Positions 47,301 through 57,960 of a stretch of DNA of 64,000 nt are shown here, in pieces; position 1 is the stretch's first letter; each line of letters opens with the position of its first letter. Source of the DNA: Dillenia suffruticosa (Eukaryota > Streptophyta > Magnoliopsida > Dilleniales > Dilleniaceae); the NCBI GenBank assembly GCA_033439265.1, contig JAVTVX010000010.1, positions 13,190,001-13,254,000 of the forward strand, in the 5' to 3' direction. Both the position numbers and the translations under genes were made by a program. The notes beneath the pieces were generated by a model that saw nothing but the letters and a program-made list of their open reading frames with translations, had not been told where the DNA came from and ran no database searches.

Positions 47301-48041
47301 AGTGAATTTTAAGAATTAAAAAAATGAAAAAAAAAAAAAAAACCTTACAATGCCCTTATAGAAAGCAAGCTGAGGAGCATCATATTTTGTTCCAAGCTTG
47401 GAGGGCTCATCAACAACAGTATTAACAACACCATAATAAACCTCGCCATCATACTGATTTCGGCAACCTCGCAATTCAAATTGAACACAGGAGAGCTCCT
47501 TGTTTATCATCAGTAGATATTCATTGAAAAACTGCCGCTGATTACCTGTAAAAGATCAGCAATATAATCCATTCTTCACCCAATAATTACTTTCAAATCC
47601 AAATAGCCCATTAATTATTTAAGAATAAAAAATAAAAGTGCTGAATCTGGGAAGCAGATATTGCTACAAAAAAACCTTACTGAATCTGGGAGGCGGATAT
47701 TGCTACAAAAAACCCTAACCCTAATTAAAAACCTTTTTTTTTTCCATAAACATATAGACAGAAAATCAACCATGTGAAGATAACACTATAACACATATCT
47801 GCACATCAGTTCTCAAAATTGTAAGCTACAAAAACCCTAACCCTAATCCTAATAAGAAAACAAATGCCTGCGAGTTGCATAAATAATAGTTCCTTATAAT
47901 CAAACATAAGGGTTTGAGAAATTTACCAGGGTTTTTCCCAGTGATTTCGGCAAAAATTTTGTGAAATTCTTCTTCTTTTAGCGGACCACGAGATAATAAA
48001 GCTTGAATCAGCGTGTGGTGTCTCCAGGATAGAGACGGCAT
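44351..48041 (-). CDS. NSE1: NSE1, RING-like subunit of the SMC5/6 complex
   Basis: Six exons on the minus strand, 48041-47927, 47545-47349, 46421-46341, 45375-45136, 44762-44688 and 44593-44351, join in frame to 316 residues. The N-terminus MPSLSWRHHTLIQALLSRGP and the FELRGCRNQYDGEVYYGVVN block are diagnostic of plant NSE1. KEKTLNELVHDQWL and GLGVRSFLDLRSWF form the winged-helix part. The C-terminal variant RING has C202-x2-C205, C215, C220, H225-x2-C228 and C241-x2-C244 (C4HC3). NSE1 pairs with NSE3 and supports E3 ubiquitin ligase activity in DNA repair; the Arabidopsis gene is embryo-essential. After the RING there is an ~70-residue, low-complexity tail rich in Thr/Arg that is longer than I expect. 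The first exon start is set by the family N-terminus, as an upstream in-frame ATG adds 25 unrelated residues. Confidence 0.95.
47641..47718. repeat. 39-bp tandem duplication in NSE1 intron 1 with telomere-like ends
   Basis: Copies 47641-47679 and 47680-47718 both read CTGAATCTGGGA(A/G)GC(A/G)G then ATATTGCTACAAAAAA. The second copy runs into AACCCTAACCCTAAT (47711-47725). A third partial copy of the GCTACAAAAA-CCCTAACCCTAA module lies at about 47825-47853. Confidence 0.85.
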
Positions 48042-48061
48042 CTCCGACTGAGGATGTTCAG

Positions 48062-48070
48062 AAACCCTAA
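48062..48070. promoter_or_regulatory. telo-box near NSE1 start
   Basis: AAACCCTAA lies about 20 bases upstream of the NSE1 ATG in the 5' UTR. Telo-boxes are known near start sites of plant cell-cycle, replication and ribosomal genes. The role here is inferred. Confidence 0.45.
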
Positions 48071-48259
48071 TTTTTTCTCGGTAAGGAAAAAAAAAGGAAG
48101 AAGAGAAATTATCCAAATCGCACAGGTATAAGTTGATTGAGAGAGGGAGAGATATTCGTCAGAGGTCGAATCAACCTTGAAAGGTAGAGGAAAGGAACAC
48201 TTGATAGGGTATTTCTTGAGCGGATGAAAGACGTAAAGAGAGCACGGATCTTGAATTCG

Positions 48260-48262
<3 letters not shown>

Positions 48263-48296
<34 letters not shown>
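48263..48296. repeat. (GA)17 microsatellite upstream of NSE1
   Basis: GA run (CT on the gene strand) about 220 bases upstream of the NSE1 ATG, followed by a second short GA run to 48314. Confidence 0.9.
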
Positions 48297-48303
<7 letters not shown>

Positions 48304-48329
48304 AGAGAGAGAGGCGGGAGAATATTTTC

Positions 48330-49494
48330 TGATGAGAGAGCCCTTTAAATTATTTCATTTTTGTGGGGGCTTGCTCTGTCGCTTAGGAATTATAAAACTA
48401 TATTAAAAAACCTAAAATATTAAAAAAAACAATTCAATCATAATATTTCAAAATTTTAAAATTTTAATTAAAAATATATATCTTTTTTATAGGATAAATA
48501 AAAAATTTTTCTTCGAGTTTGAAAATAATTTCAATGATCAATCGAAAAAATTAGAGAATAAAAATTTTAATTTTAAAAAAATATAAATAAAGAATCGTAA
48601 ATGATGAAATAAGAGAAATAGCATAAAGTTAGGAAGCGGAAAGGGGAGGGAAAAAGATGAAAGGGGGAAGGAAAGGGAAAAGTAAAATGGATAGGAAAAG
48701 AAGAGAAAGAGAGAGAGTGGGGAGAGAGAAAAGAGGGGAGGAAAAATGAAAAGTGTTAAATGAAATTATCAATTTCAAATTAATATTTTTTAGAATTATA
48801 AATTTATTTATCTTTTTTTTTATTTTAAACACTACAAAATATTTTTTATATTGATTTAAACTATGCAATGGTAATATCATATTTTATTTTTTTTAATGCA
48901 ATTGATTTTTTAAAAAAGATTTATATGAAATTTAATCAAATGAATGAGTTTTAAAAAAGATATTTTCAGACAAAATTATAATTAAATGGACATAAAACAA
49001 ATATGAATCACAGATACTAATTTATTGATGGAATAAATTTATTTTTTTTTATAGAAATATATTAATTTTATTTAATTTTAAAATATATAATATATAAATT
49101 ATATATATAATACTATAACGATATCATTTAATTCATAAAATGATCCTATCAGTTCAGCAATGAAATTAACAAATCGATAAATCAATCGAGTTCTCTATTG
49201 ACTCGATTTTAAAAAAAATTCATTGGGGATGATTTCCCGTGCATGTGTTACTCAGCATATGCTGTTAAAGTCGCACTTCGAACTCGTGAGGATGGAATTT
49301 TGATTGGCAAAGAGATCCTGATTCAGGCAAAATAAGATGACTTGGCTGCTGTTTGCTCTGATTTATGTCACATTGCAGAAGACAAGATTTTCATAAATTT
49401 AGATTGTGGTAGGCCTGAATTTCCTCGATGGCAAATTTAACATCAATGACATTTCAAGGACATGGACATGCACTCAATCAGTGTACCTCGTGCA

Positions 49495-49527
<33 letters not shown>

Positions 49528-49839
49528 CAACTTCGTCAGACCCAACATTCACTAGCAGCATTACTTCAAGGCCATCCCAGAGGACAAATTCAAATAAAAT
49601 TCACAAACAAATAAATTACAGAAATTTGGGCAGAAAGGAATAGACATGAAACTGAAGAATGAATATTCATCAATTGCACCAAAACATGTGAAAAAAATTA
49701 TCACAAAACAAGCATTACAACATTCTATGGCACAACGAATGACAACAGGGTTCCTTTCTTACCCTTCAGATATACATATTTGTGCACCCTCACAAGCGCT
49801 GAAACAAAATTCAACTTAATAACTTTATGCAACATATTC
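48330..49839. other. AT-rich spacer between NSE1 and membrane-protein gene
   Basis: Very AT-rich from about 48400 to 49200, with a purine-only stretch at 48605-48760 (AGGGGAAAGG type, a polypurine tract). A run of about 30 A lies at 49497-49525. No gene is seen. The last few hundred bases are probably the 3' UTR of the minus-strand gene ending at 49840. Confidence 0.5.
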
Positions 49840-52069
49840 TCATAACACTACGAGCTTTCTGTGCAAATGGCCCCCTACGGAGCTTATGTCTCCATCATGA
49901 TCATGGTCGTGAAAGATTAACGTCAAGATTCCCACCAAGCACAGTACTGAACCTACTAGAAGCTTGTCATATCTCTCTAACCAGTGAAACTTGAGCTGGC
50001 TTGCTCCATAAAATGAAAGGGCTACCAATGAGGTCATGACAGTAATAGTGCTGCAAGTAAAATATCACCTCTTCATGTCCACTGATTCTAAGTCAGTCCA
50101 GAAAAAACTTCACACTCTAGCTCATATAACACATGCAGCAGTAACTCAAATATCAAACTGATGCTGGCTCAAATGTGAGGTCACCCACTTTGTCAAGCCA
50201 GAGTGGACAGCTAAATAAAAAAAAAAAAAAAAAAAAAAGTTCAAGCATGCAGGTGATTGTCTGGAATTAGAAATTAGTTATAAAAGGCACCCCTGTGCAG
50301 TTGCTAGGACAGGTTGACCTAAATTCTCCTACTGATTCCTAGACAGTCATGTTATGGATTTCCCTCAGCGTTACCCAAACACTTGCCTCGCCAAGCTGTA
50401 CCCTTGCACAACAAAAAAGGGTATGGGGGTCAGACACTTCATTTTAGTGGAAAATTAATCCAAATAAGGCACATACCCAAACCTGTCAGACATGTACCCA
50501 TGCCCGACACTCAGACCCAAGTCTAAGTAACAAAGGATTCCCCATTGGAACAGAAGTGAACAACGGTTCACCGTTCTACCGAACCTCAAGCCCAATGGTC
50601 AGAGGCAGATGGTGCTATTTGCACTTCCAAAGATGATGCAATGTAAACCATGATGTTATTGAAGTATTTAAAGAAGTGCACCAACCGAAATCTAAAATGC
50701 AGGATGAGATCTATGTAATGGGGGAAATGCTCTGCAACCGGTAATCTCTTTTGGTATAAGTGAAGGACACCTACTTCATTAAACAATTTAAGCAACTTAA
50801 GAAAATCCAGTAAATGTGATGATAGTACCTGAAGAGGAGTACTATAATTGCAAGCACCATCATTGAGGAGGAATTCCCAACAGCAAGAAACACCGGAAGT
50901 GTGGTTGCACAAGGAGATAATGCCGGGACAAGGACAAGCCCAGCCAATGCCATTTTCTCCATGGGTTGGCTGTGGGAATGACTGTGACCACCACCCTTAC
51001 CAGACAGATATAGCAAAATGTAACCGCCACCAAGAACTACAAGCAGCAAGGACGCAAGTTTGTGCACTGTTTCTTCACCTGCTATAGTGTTTGCCATGGT
51101 GATTGCTGTAATTCCAAGGAGTGCAGTGGATATTACATGCAAAACTGCACCAAATGCAGCTGCACAGAAAAATCATCGGAGCAGAATTAGGACAGGTGCT
51201 AGTAAACATGAAATAATGCCTGCATATTCAAATTTAAGGGATTCTTGTGCACTACAACTTCGTGTACAAAGGATATGCCACATCCTAACTCTTTAAACAG
51301 CATCAGCTATGAGGCCAGTTGAAGTACTTATTATATAAGGGACCAAAGCCGTCTATGCAAATCCAGTCATAACAATATCTCCAAGGCCAAAATAGATGTG
51401 AACAACAAAATTCCTTAAAACTTCAAATAACTAGTACTTAAAGAGAGAGAAATGATAGGCAGTATTACTGAATTAAACCATGACAAAGAAAACATGTAAA
51501 ACCCTTGAGGCCGCCCATTTAATTGTGTATAGACCAGGTGAAATTGAGGGCTCACTCTATATTAACACATGAGAACCATTGGAACTGGCATGAGAACCAT
51601 TGGACGGCCACAAAAGTTTTGTCAATTCAATTAAACAATACGATTTCTAGATGTATAAGACTAGTATAAAGAAATTACAAAAAGAGCAGAGAATGAAGAA
51701 AATGTCCAAAAAGAAGACTTCTGAGCTTGTGGCCAACATGAGGAAAAGGTCATTTTAGTGCTCTCATGTACGTCCTCAATGCAATTAAAAGCAGCACTGA
51801 ACAAAGTGCCCCCAGTCGCAATAGGGCAAAATCCCTAATCGTTACCCCCACCCCATCTAGGCCTTCTATGACGGTCCCTCAAATCCTCATCTAAGTAATT
51901 CAGAAGCTGAAGTAATCTAAGCAAGCCAATTGTGTAGTTTGTAAAAACCTTAGCATTTTAAAAGAAATGGCGAGGATCAAGAACAAATGAAAGATTTTCC
52001 TCAAACAAGCCGTCTCCAAATTTTGAAACTTCCAAACCAGCGGATCAGCATTAAATAAGTCTCGGGCAC

Positions 52070-52105
<36 letters not shown>

Positions 52106-53827
52106 CTAGGCAGATTCATGTAAAAATTTGTATCCTTCATTGAGATCCCATTGAATGGCCACAAAAGTTTTGTCAATTAAACAATACAATTATAATGAAT
52201 AAGACTAGAATAAAGAAATTACAAAAAGAGCAGAAGAATGAGGAAAATGTCCTAAACGAAATACTTTTTGAATTTGCAGAGAATGAAGAGATGTTCAGCA
52301 AGAGAAAAAGGTCTTTAGTGTTTCAATGTATGTCCTCAATGCAACTGGAAGCAGCATTGAATGAAGCACTCCGAGTTCTAAATAGGGCAAAATTCACTAA
52401 ACGTTTCCACCCGTTCTATGCCTTCTATGCCCAGTTCCCTCAAATCCTCATCAAAGTCATTCAGAAGCTTAAGTATTCTAAGCATGACAATTGTGCAGAT
52501 TGTTATTTTTTCAAGTAAGTCCCCTCCAAATTTGGAAACTTCTGAACCAGCTAATCAGCATTAAATGAGTTTCAGGTAAAAAAAAAGAAACAATGGCTAG
52601 GCAGATTCATGTAAAAATTTGTATCCTTCATTGAGAACCCATTGAATGGCCACAAAAGTATTGTTAATTAAACACGATTCTATGAAAAAGACTAGAATAA
52701 AGAAATTACAGAAAGAGCAGAAAATGGAAAGAAAAAAAAAGATGTCCTAAAAGAAATCCTTTTTGAACTTGTAGAGAATGAAGAGATGCTCAGCAAGAGA
52801 AAGAAGTCTTTAGTGTTTTGATGTATGCCCTCAATGCAACTGGAAGCAGCACTGAACAAAGGGCTCCCAGTTCTCAATAGGGCAAAATTCACTAAACTTT
52901 TCCAACCCTTCTATGCCTTCTGTTGCCAGTTCCCTCAAATCCTCGTCAAAGTCATTCAGAAGCTTAAGTAATCTAAGCATGTCAATTGTGCAGATTTCTC
53001 AAGTAAGTCCCCTCCAAATTTGGAAACTTCCAAACCTGCTAATCAGCATTAAACGAGTTCCAGATAAATGAAACGATGGCTAGGCAGATTCATGTAAAAA
53101 TTTGTACCCTTCATTGAGGTTCAAAAAATTTTTCGCCTACAGAGAGAGACAAACAAACAATTTACTTAAATATGTGTGCAAAATTGTACCAATGAATATT
53201 AGCACAAACAAGTATCATGCTTCTACACTTTACAGCATTCCCGATGCTGAAAAGACAAAATGATTTACAAGTACAAAGAACGTCATACAAGAAATTGCAG
53301 AATTGACCACATTATGACAAAACACACCATGCTTGAAACAAGGGGAAAACTCGAATCAAAGCCAATTGATGCATAAATAAATCATTCTTTTGAGAGAGAG
53401 AGAGATAGAGAGATTATAGTGCTGAACTACAAAAATCTGGAGACCCAATTCAAAACCCTTAAATTGAAAGAGCCAGAAGTGGTGAATTATATGCATTGTT
53501 ATCACAAGCACTCAAATCATAGGTAACCTTAGCCCCATATAAGAACGATTTAAAAAAGCAGACAGTGATTTCATTTCTTGTCATCTACAGATCCAAGAAA
53601 CCCACACTACGGTTTCCAGATCCCAAAAAGTAATTAGGGATTTGCGATATGATAGGTAGAGAGAGAGACGTACTGACAAAGAGGGTGCGGGAGAGGGTCC
53701 ATTTCTGAACGCGACCGACAATGGAGAAAGGTAACCAGTGAGTGGGAATGAAGGAATGCAAGAGAGAGACCGTCGCGATTCCTCCAATAGTCGACAGATC
53801 TTCCGCGTTGAACTTCAATCCTTCCAT
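49840..53827 (-). CDS. polytopic membrane protein, NicO/UreH-like, function unknown
   Basis: Three exons on the minus strand, 53827-53674, 51159-50829 and 50050-49840, join in frame (phases 1 and 2) to 231 residues. About six hydrophobic helices are visible: around IATVSLLHSFIPTHWLPF, AVLHVISTALLGITAITM, LASLLLVVLGGGYILLYL, ALAGLVLVPALSPCATTL, MMVLAIIVLLFSTITVMT and LLVGSVLCLVGILTLIF. A His-rich loop (GGGHSHSHSQP) and a C-terminal HDHDHDGD stretch suggest metal binding. Plants carry a conserved single-copy family of this type, sometimes labelled high-affinity nickel transport or urease accessory UreH-like. That label is weak, and the substrate is unknown. Intron 1 is 2.5 kb and contains a triplicated repeat. 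The family start MEGLKFNAEDLSTIGG was chosen over an ATG six codons upstream. Confidence 0.85.
51591..53118. repeat. triplicated ~0.5-kb tandem repeat in an intron
   Basis: Three diverged units lie head to tail: about 51591-52144, 52145-52635 and 52636-53118. Each opens with ...CCATTGxATGGCCACAAAAG, carries TCCTCAATGCAA and CTCAAATCCTC blocks, and closes with CAGATTCATGTAAAAATTTG plus TxCCTTCATTGAG. Unit 1 is longer because of a GA microsatellite (52074-52104) and other indels. The middle unit keeps a 107-codon frame on the plus strand. The minus strand also reads protein-like for part of each unit, but with stops. Confidence 0.9.
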
Positions 53828-53903
53828 TTTTCCACCCAATATCAAATTAGGTCACTCACTCACTCTGGGATTATATCTGTCGACCCCAAATATGATTCAT
53901 AGA

Positions 53904-53907
<4 letters not shown>

Positions 53908-53944
<37 letters not shown>
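53908..53944. repeat. (GA)18 microsatellite upstream of NicO-like gene
   Basis: GA run (CT on the gene strand) about 80 bases upstream of the ATG at 53827, probably in the 5' UTR or core promoter. Confidence 0.95.
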
Positions 53945-53945
<1 letters not shown>

Positions 53946-53949
<4 letters not shown>

Positions 53950-54239
53950 AGTGAGTGACTGCCACGGTAAAAGTCAGGTAGCACTGCCACAGCAAAGGAT
54001 ATATCCCCTGCACCAATCACCGCATCTTTGTTCTCACATTTATTATAAACCGTTCGATATTATGACTTTTTGTAGGTTTCCGGTGGATCTGTCCGTAATC
54101 TGTATCTCTTGGTCTGTCACTTAAAAAAATTATTTTTATTTCGATTCAATTGTCGTTTTAAAAAATTTAAAAAATTAACTAATTTTCAAATATTATTTTT
54201 TTGTTATCTTCTCTAAATACTTTATTGTTATTAATCAAC
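53946..54239. other. spacer upstream of NicO-like gene
   Basis: Promoter-side sequence of the minus-strand gene, then increasingly AT-rich DNA. Nothing specific is recognised. Confidence 0.4.
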
Positions 54240-54355
54240 TTTTCTTATTAATTTTTTATCTTTTTTTTAGTTTTTATCGTATCTATATTTATCTCTCAAA
54301 TGATAGACTATAATTATTGAGATTAAAATTCAAATTGTTGTTATTATTGTTGGTC
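54240..54355 (+). mobile_element. 3'-end remnant of an RTE-type LINE
   Basis: Matches the end of the fragment at 43654-44015 in order: a T-rich stretch, 'TATCTCTCAAATGATAGACT', 'ATTATTGAGATTAAAATT', and a TTGTTGTTATTATTG tail, the usual RTE simple-repeat end. Short and dead. Confidence 0.5.
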
Positions 54356-54574
54356 TTTTTTTATTTTCTTTATATTTTCCATTATATCAAAAGAGTAATT
54401 CAGAGAATTAGAATTTCTTTTTTCCTAAAATTGGGGTTACTTGATGATTTCCTTGTTACTTCTTAATTCGCTTAAAAGACACTTAACGTAGTTAACGTAG
54501 GACAGGGGAAATGATAAATAAGAGTAATTGAACAAGTTAATAATAAGAGTTTTCAACCTAACAAATAAAAGTAA

Positions 54575-54715
54575 AAGTGTCAGATTTATTAATTAAATTT
54601 CAGATTTAAAATTTGAAAAAAAAAATTATATCGAGAAATCTCTCTTTAAAATAAACCCAACAACACTTAGATTGATTTAATCAAAATATGAATTTAGATA
54701 CCGATTAATAATACA
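54575..54715 (-). repeat. dispersed AT-rich repeat, inverted copy
   Basis: The blocks of the family at 22360-22520 are recognisable in reverse order (TTTAAAATTTGAAAA..., 'ATCGAGAAATCTCTCTTTAAA', 'TTGATTTAATCAAAATATGA', then 'TACCGATTAATAAT'). Confidence 0.45.
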
Positions 54716-54779
54716 CATAAGAAAAAACCTGAAAAAAAAATAAGGTCATAAGTTCTATGTGCTCTTTGGAATTTATTGG

Positions 54780-55215
54780 AATAAGACTTGTTGGCTTCTT
54801 CGAAACTTTCATCCTAAAGTGTCCATCCAACTCCGTTAGCTACCCTTCCATTTTCGTCCAAAAAGCTTGCTGGTGGATTTGGAAAGCGAGAAACAACAGT
54901 CTTTAATAATGATGAATGCACGGAAGGGCAAGTAGGCAGAATCATTCATAGAAGGGCAAGTAGATAGAATCATCAGTCTGACTTAGGAATACACTGTTGG
55001 AGAATTAATGAAGAGTCCGAGGTCTGCTGAGAGCTTTGTCTCCTCCTCTTCAAGGATGGCTCAGACTTAATGTGGATGGTAGCGTGATTGGGAACACAAC
55101 TACTGTAAGGGGCATCCTTAAGAACCATAATGAAGACTGGGTATTGGGTTTTTTCCTGCAAAACTAGGATCCTGCCACATTAAGAACGCGGAGTTGTGAG
55201 GGCTATACCATAACC
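54780..55215 (+). pseudogene. RNase H-like fragment of a non-LTR retrotransposon
   Basis: A WWIWKARNNSLFNNDE-like stretch lies near 54869. After an interruption, GWLRLNVDGSVIGN and GILKNHNEDWVLGFFLQN occur from about 55045, followed by an in-frame stop. This is the order of the plant RVT_3/RNase H-like C-terminal domain (W-x-x-P-x-G-W-x-K-L-N-x-D-G-S pattern). It is frameshifted and stop-containing, so not functional. Confidence 0.7.
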
Positions 55216-55739
55216 TAGATTACCTAGCTCCATAAACACATAATCTCTTCCGGTGGACATGGATGCCGGGATAGCCGCCCCTTTAAACAAACTTGACCCC
55301 AAATGATAGAAAGCATTGCCTCTCCCTCAAAGAGACCCTTAAGACTGGAGATGCAAAGTTTCTCTTATCTTTGACAAACCAAAACCGGAGATGTCTCATC
55401 ATTGACAAACAGGTGGGGGAGCTGCTTGTGCAGCAACTTTTGCACTATCTTCTTAGGTTGATGCAAAGACTTTCTAAGTACCAAAAATAACAAAGTTAAG
55501 CCGGAAAGGGGAATTCTTCACAACACACCATGGATACCATTGAACAAAAGGTGTCCTCAAAACATTGACAGTACCAAAACTTTCAAATACTCGAGAGTTG
55601 TAAACATGATGAACATAAAAGAAATCTCATCTATTTCAGAATCCTCAATTAAAAATAAAAGTAATATGTCCTTGTAAAACGGGACTGAGACCTAGAGAGA
55701 CCGATTACAATTTGATATATCTTTCACAAGTCACCCTCT
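55216..55739. other. 3' flank of RPL30
   Basis: Spacer between the RNase H-like relic and RPL30. The right part is probably RPL30 3' UTR on the minus strand. No gene is seen. Confidence 0.5.
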
Positions 55740-57960
55740 TCAGTGCTCACCAGGCATGCTCTTGATGATATCAGAATCACCTGAAAATCATAAGATGGTA
55801 AAATAAATTAGCATTAAAAGGAACAAGGGATAAAGAAATTTAAAGGTTCCACAACACACACCTGGATCAATAATGCTGAGGCAACACACCCGGAAATATT
55901 TTCCACAAGCAGTCCCCAAGTCTACATTGTCTAATCAAAACACAATAGCAATGTAAAGATTATAAATGCCAGCACATTTGAAACTCAAGAAGAAAACAGA
56001 TACAACAAGGCCAAGTCCCATTTTGTGCACACATATCATTCAGATTTACAAGTCTCAACATGACAAAGTAGCATTGCCTTATAAACATAAAATTATTGAT
56101 AGAGTAGGCAATATAAATAATGAAACAAAAGAGGTCCGTTGGCCCCAACTAACAACACTAAGTGCCCGTTTGACATGGCTCAAGCATCTCTTTTCCTTAT
56201 AAGGAGAAACCCTACAAAGCAAATTATTTTCTCCTTAAAAATAGGTTTTTTTTTTATGAATAAAAATTTAAAAACTAGATTTTAAGAAAAAAACTCCTGA
56301 GATGAGCTTTTGCTTCCCCTTATTTTTTGTACTCCAGCTTTTTAGAAAATATGTTTCTTTTTCTTCCATTTATATCCTCACTCGAAGGATATGAAATTTC
56401 AAATATGTCCATGTCATAAATTTATTTACCCTCATGTCCTCTCTTCCTCTTTAACTTTAACTTCAACTTTTAATTTTTAATTTTTAATTTTTAACTTTTT
56501 AACTTTATTTCAAAAACTATGAAATCAATTTGTTTTTAAAAATAAAATTATCAAACCATTTTTAACTTTATTTTAAAAAACCATTAATTTTTGGTTCTCC
56601 TTATAAAGAGAAGAAAATCTAAAAAAAAACCCTGCCAAGCAGGCAAATGCCTACAAATTCAAACAAAATTCTAGAACAAGATATTTTGGTCACTTCTGAA
56701 ATGAATCCACAAGAACATATAAACCTCCTCGGCATAAAAAGTTTCAAGCAATTGGATATATTAACGGTACCACAGTATCAACTCTCACAGAAGACTTTAC
56801 AATTCTACTAGGTGGAACTACAATAGTTAGTGCAACCAAACTTCATAAAAGCATTACCACCCACATTGTCATCTATGTCATCAAACTACCATAACAAAAT
56901 GCAACTACAGCACATTAACAATACTTCCCAGACAGCAGCAGCAACATGATTATGATCAAACAACCCAAATATTTTCTGGTACAAATGATGTCTCTAATAC
57001 ACGAATCCGTCTATACTTAGGCAATTTAAACACTTGGCATTGCTCAAGGTATACTAACATAAGTATTGCATATATGGAGGAATAATCTTTGTTTCCATCA
57101 AGTGTTAATAGTAACAAAGCAAATAAGTGCTTAACCCAGTAAAAACTTCCACACATAGGCAAACAGAACAACATAACTTATTGAAAACATACAAAGAAAC
57201 TAGACCAGAATAGCCAAAACCCAGAAATGAAAATCTTCAATAAACCACACAGAATCAAGCTAGAAACCCTGGAACAGGTTTTCAGCATAGGAATGCTAGT
57301 AGACATAGCAGGTTGAAATTCTCTACAAAGTAAGGGGATGAGCTAGATGAAAGATCAGTTAATATGCATGAATGACAAATAGTTCAGTAATCTTCCACTG
57401 TTGGAGCTTATTCGATAACAATTAACAACCCCAGAAATCAACAAACAAGTTAATCGAAATATAAGCAAGATATAATCGAATGAAACCCAAAATATCGGCA
57501 GAAGCTTAAAATTCAGCGAGGAAACTTACTTCCATTGTAGTGGTGAACTCCAACTTTAGCCAACATAGCGTAGTACTCGATTTCTGACTTTCGGAGAGGT
57601 GGGCAGTTGTTGGCAATGATGATCAACCTCCCTGTTTAGGGCACCATAAATATATAGATCCATCAGATCAAATCTAGAATATGACAAATTAGGGCTTTTC
57701 TAAAGAAAATGTATCGAATAGAGAGAGAGAGAAGGGGAGAGACCTTTCGAGCTCCTGAGAGACTTGAGGACAGTCTTGTAACCCAAGGTGTACTTGCCGC
57801 TCTTCATAACAAGAGCGAGTCTGTTGTTAATGCTCTCATGGGTCTTCTTCTGCAATCATTCACCGCAGACAAACTCAATGTCAGAAACCATGTTAGTGAA
57901 GGAGCGAGAGAGCATGCGACCGGGAGAGAGAAGGCTTACCGTCTTCTTTGCGACAGCCAT
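55740..57960 (-). CDS. RPL30: 60S ribosomal protein L30 (eL30)
   Basis: Five exons on the minus strand, 57960-57940, 57849-57744, 57631-57530, 55930-55862 and 55780-55740 (21+106+102+69+41 nt), join in frame to 112 residues, the exact plant eL30 length. Visible: [80 protein letters not shown] and the C-terminal [12 protein letters not shown]. It belongs to the L7Ae/L30e fold, binds a kink-turn in 25S rRNA and is an essential cytosolic ribosome component. Four introns, one 1.6 kb (intron 3) with a MITE inside. The promoter carries a telo-box and TATA. No defect is seen. Confidence 0.97.
56164..56644. mobile_element. MITE in RPL30 intron 3
   Basis: Left end GCCCGTTTGACATGG and right end (reverse complement) GCCTGCTTGGCAGGG match at 11 of 15 positions. 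Inside both ends is a shared CTTATAAGGAGAA(A)CC block, giving imperfect terminal inverted repeats of about 50 bases. The 0.48-kb body is T/A-rich, contains repeated TTTTTAACTT words and has no ORF. The GCCCGTTTG(G/A)CA end style is common in hAT-like or CACTA-like plant MITEs. The target duplication is unclear (AAGT/AAAT). Confidence 0.75.
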
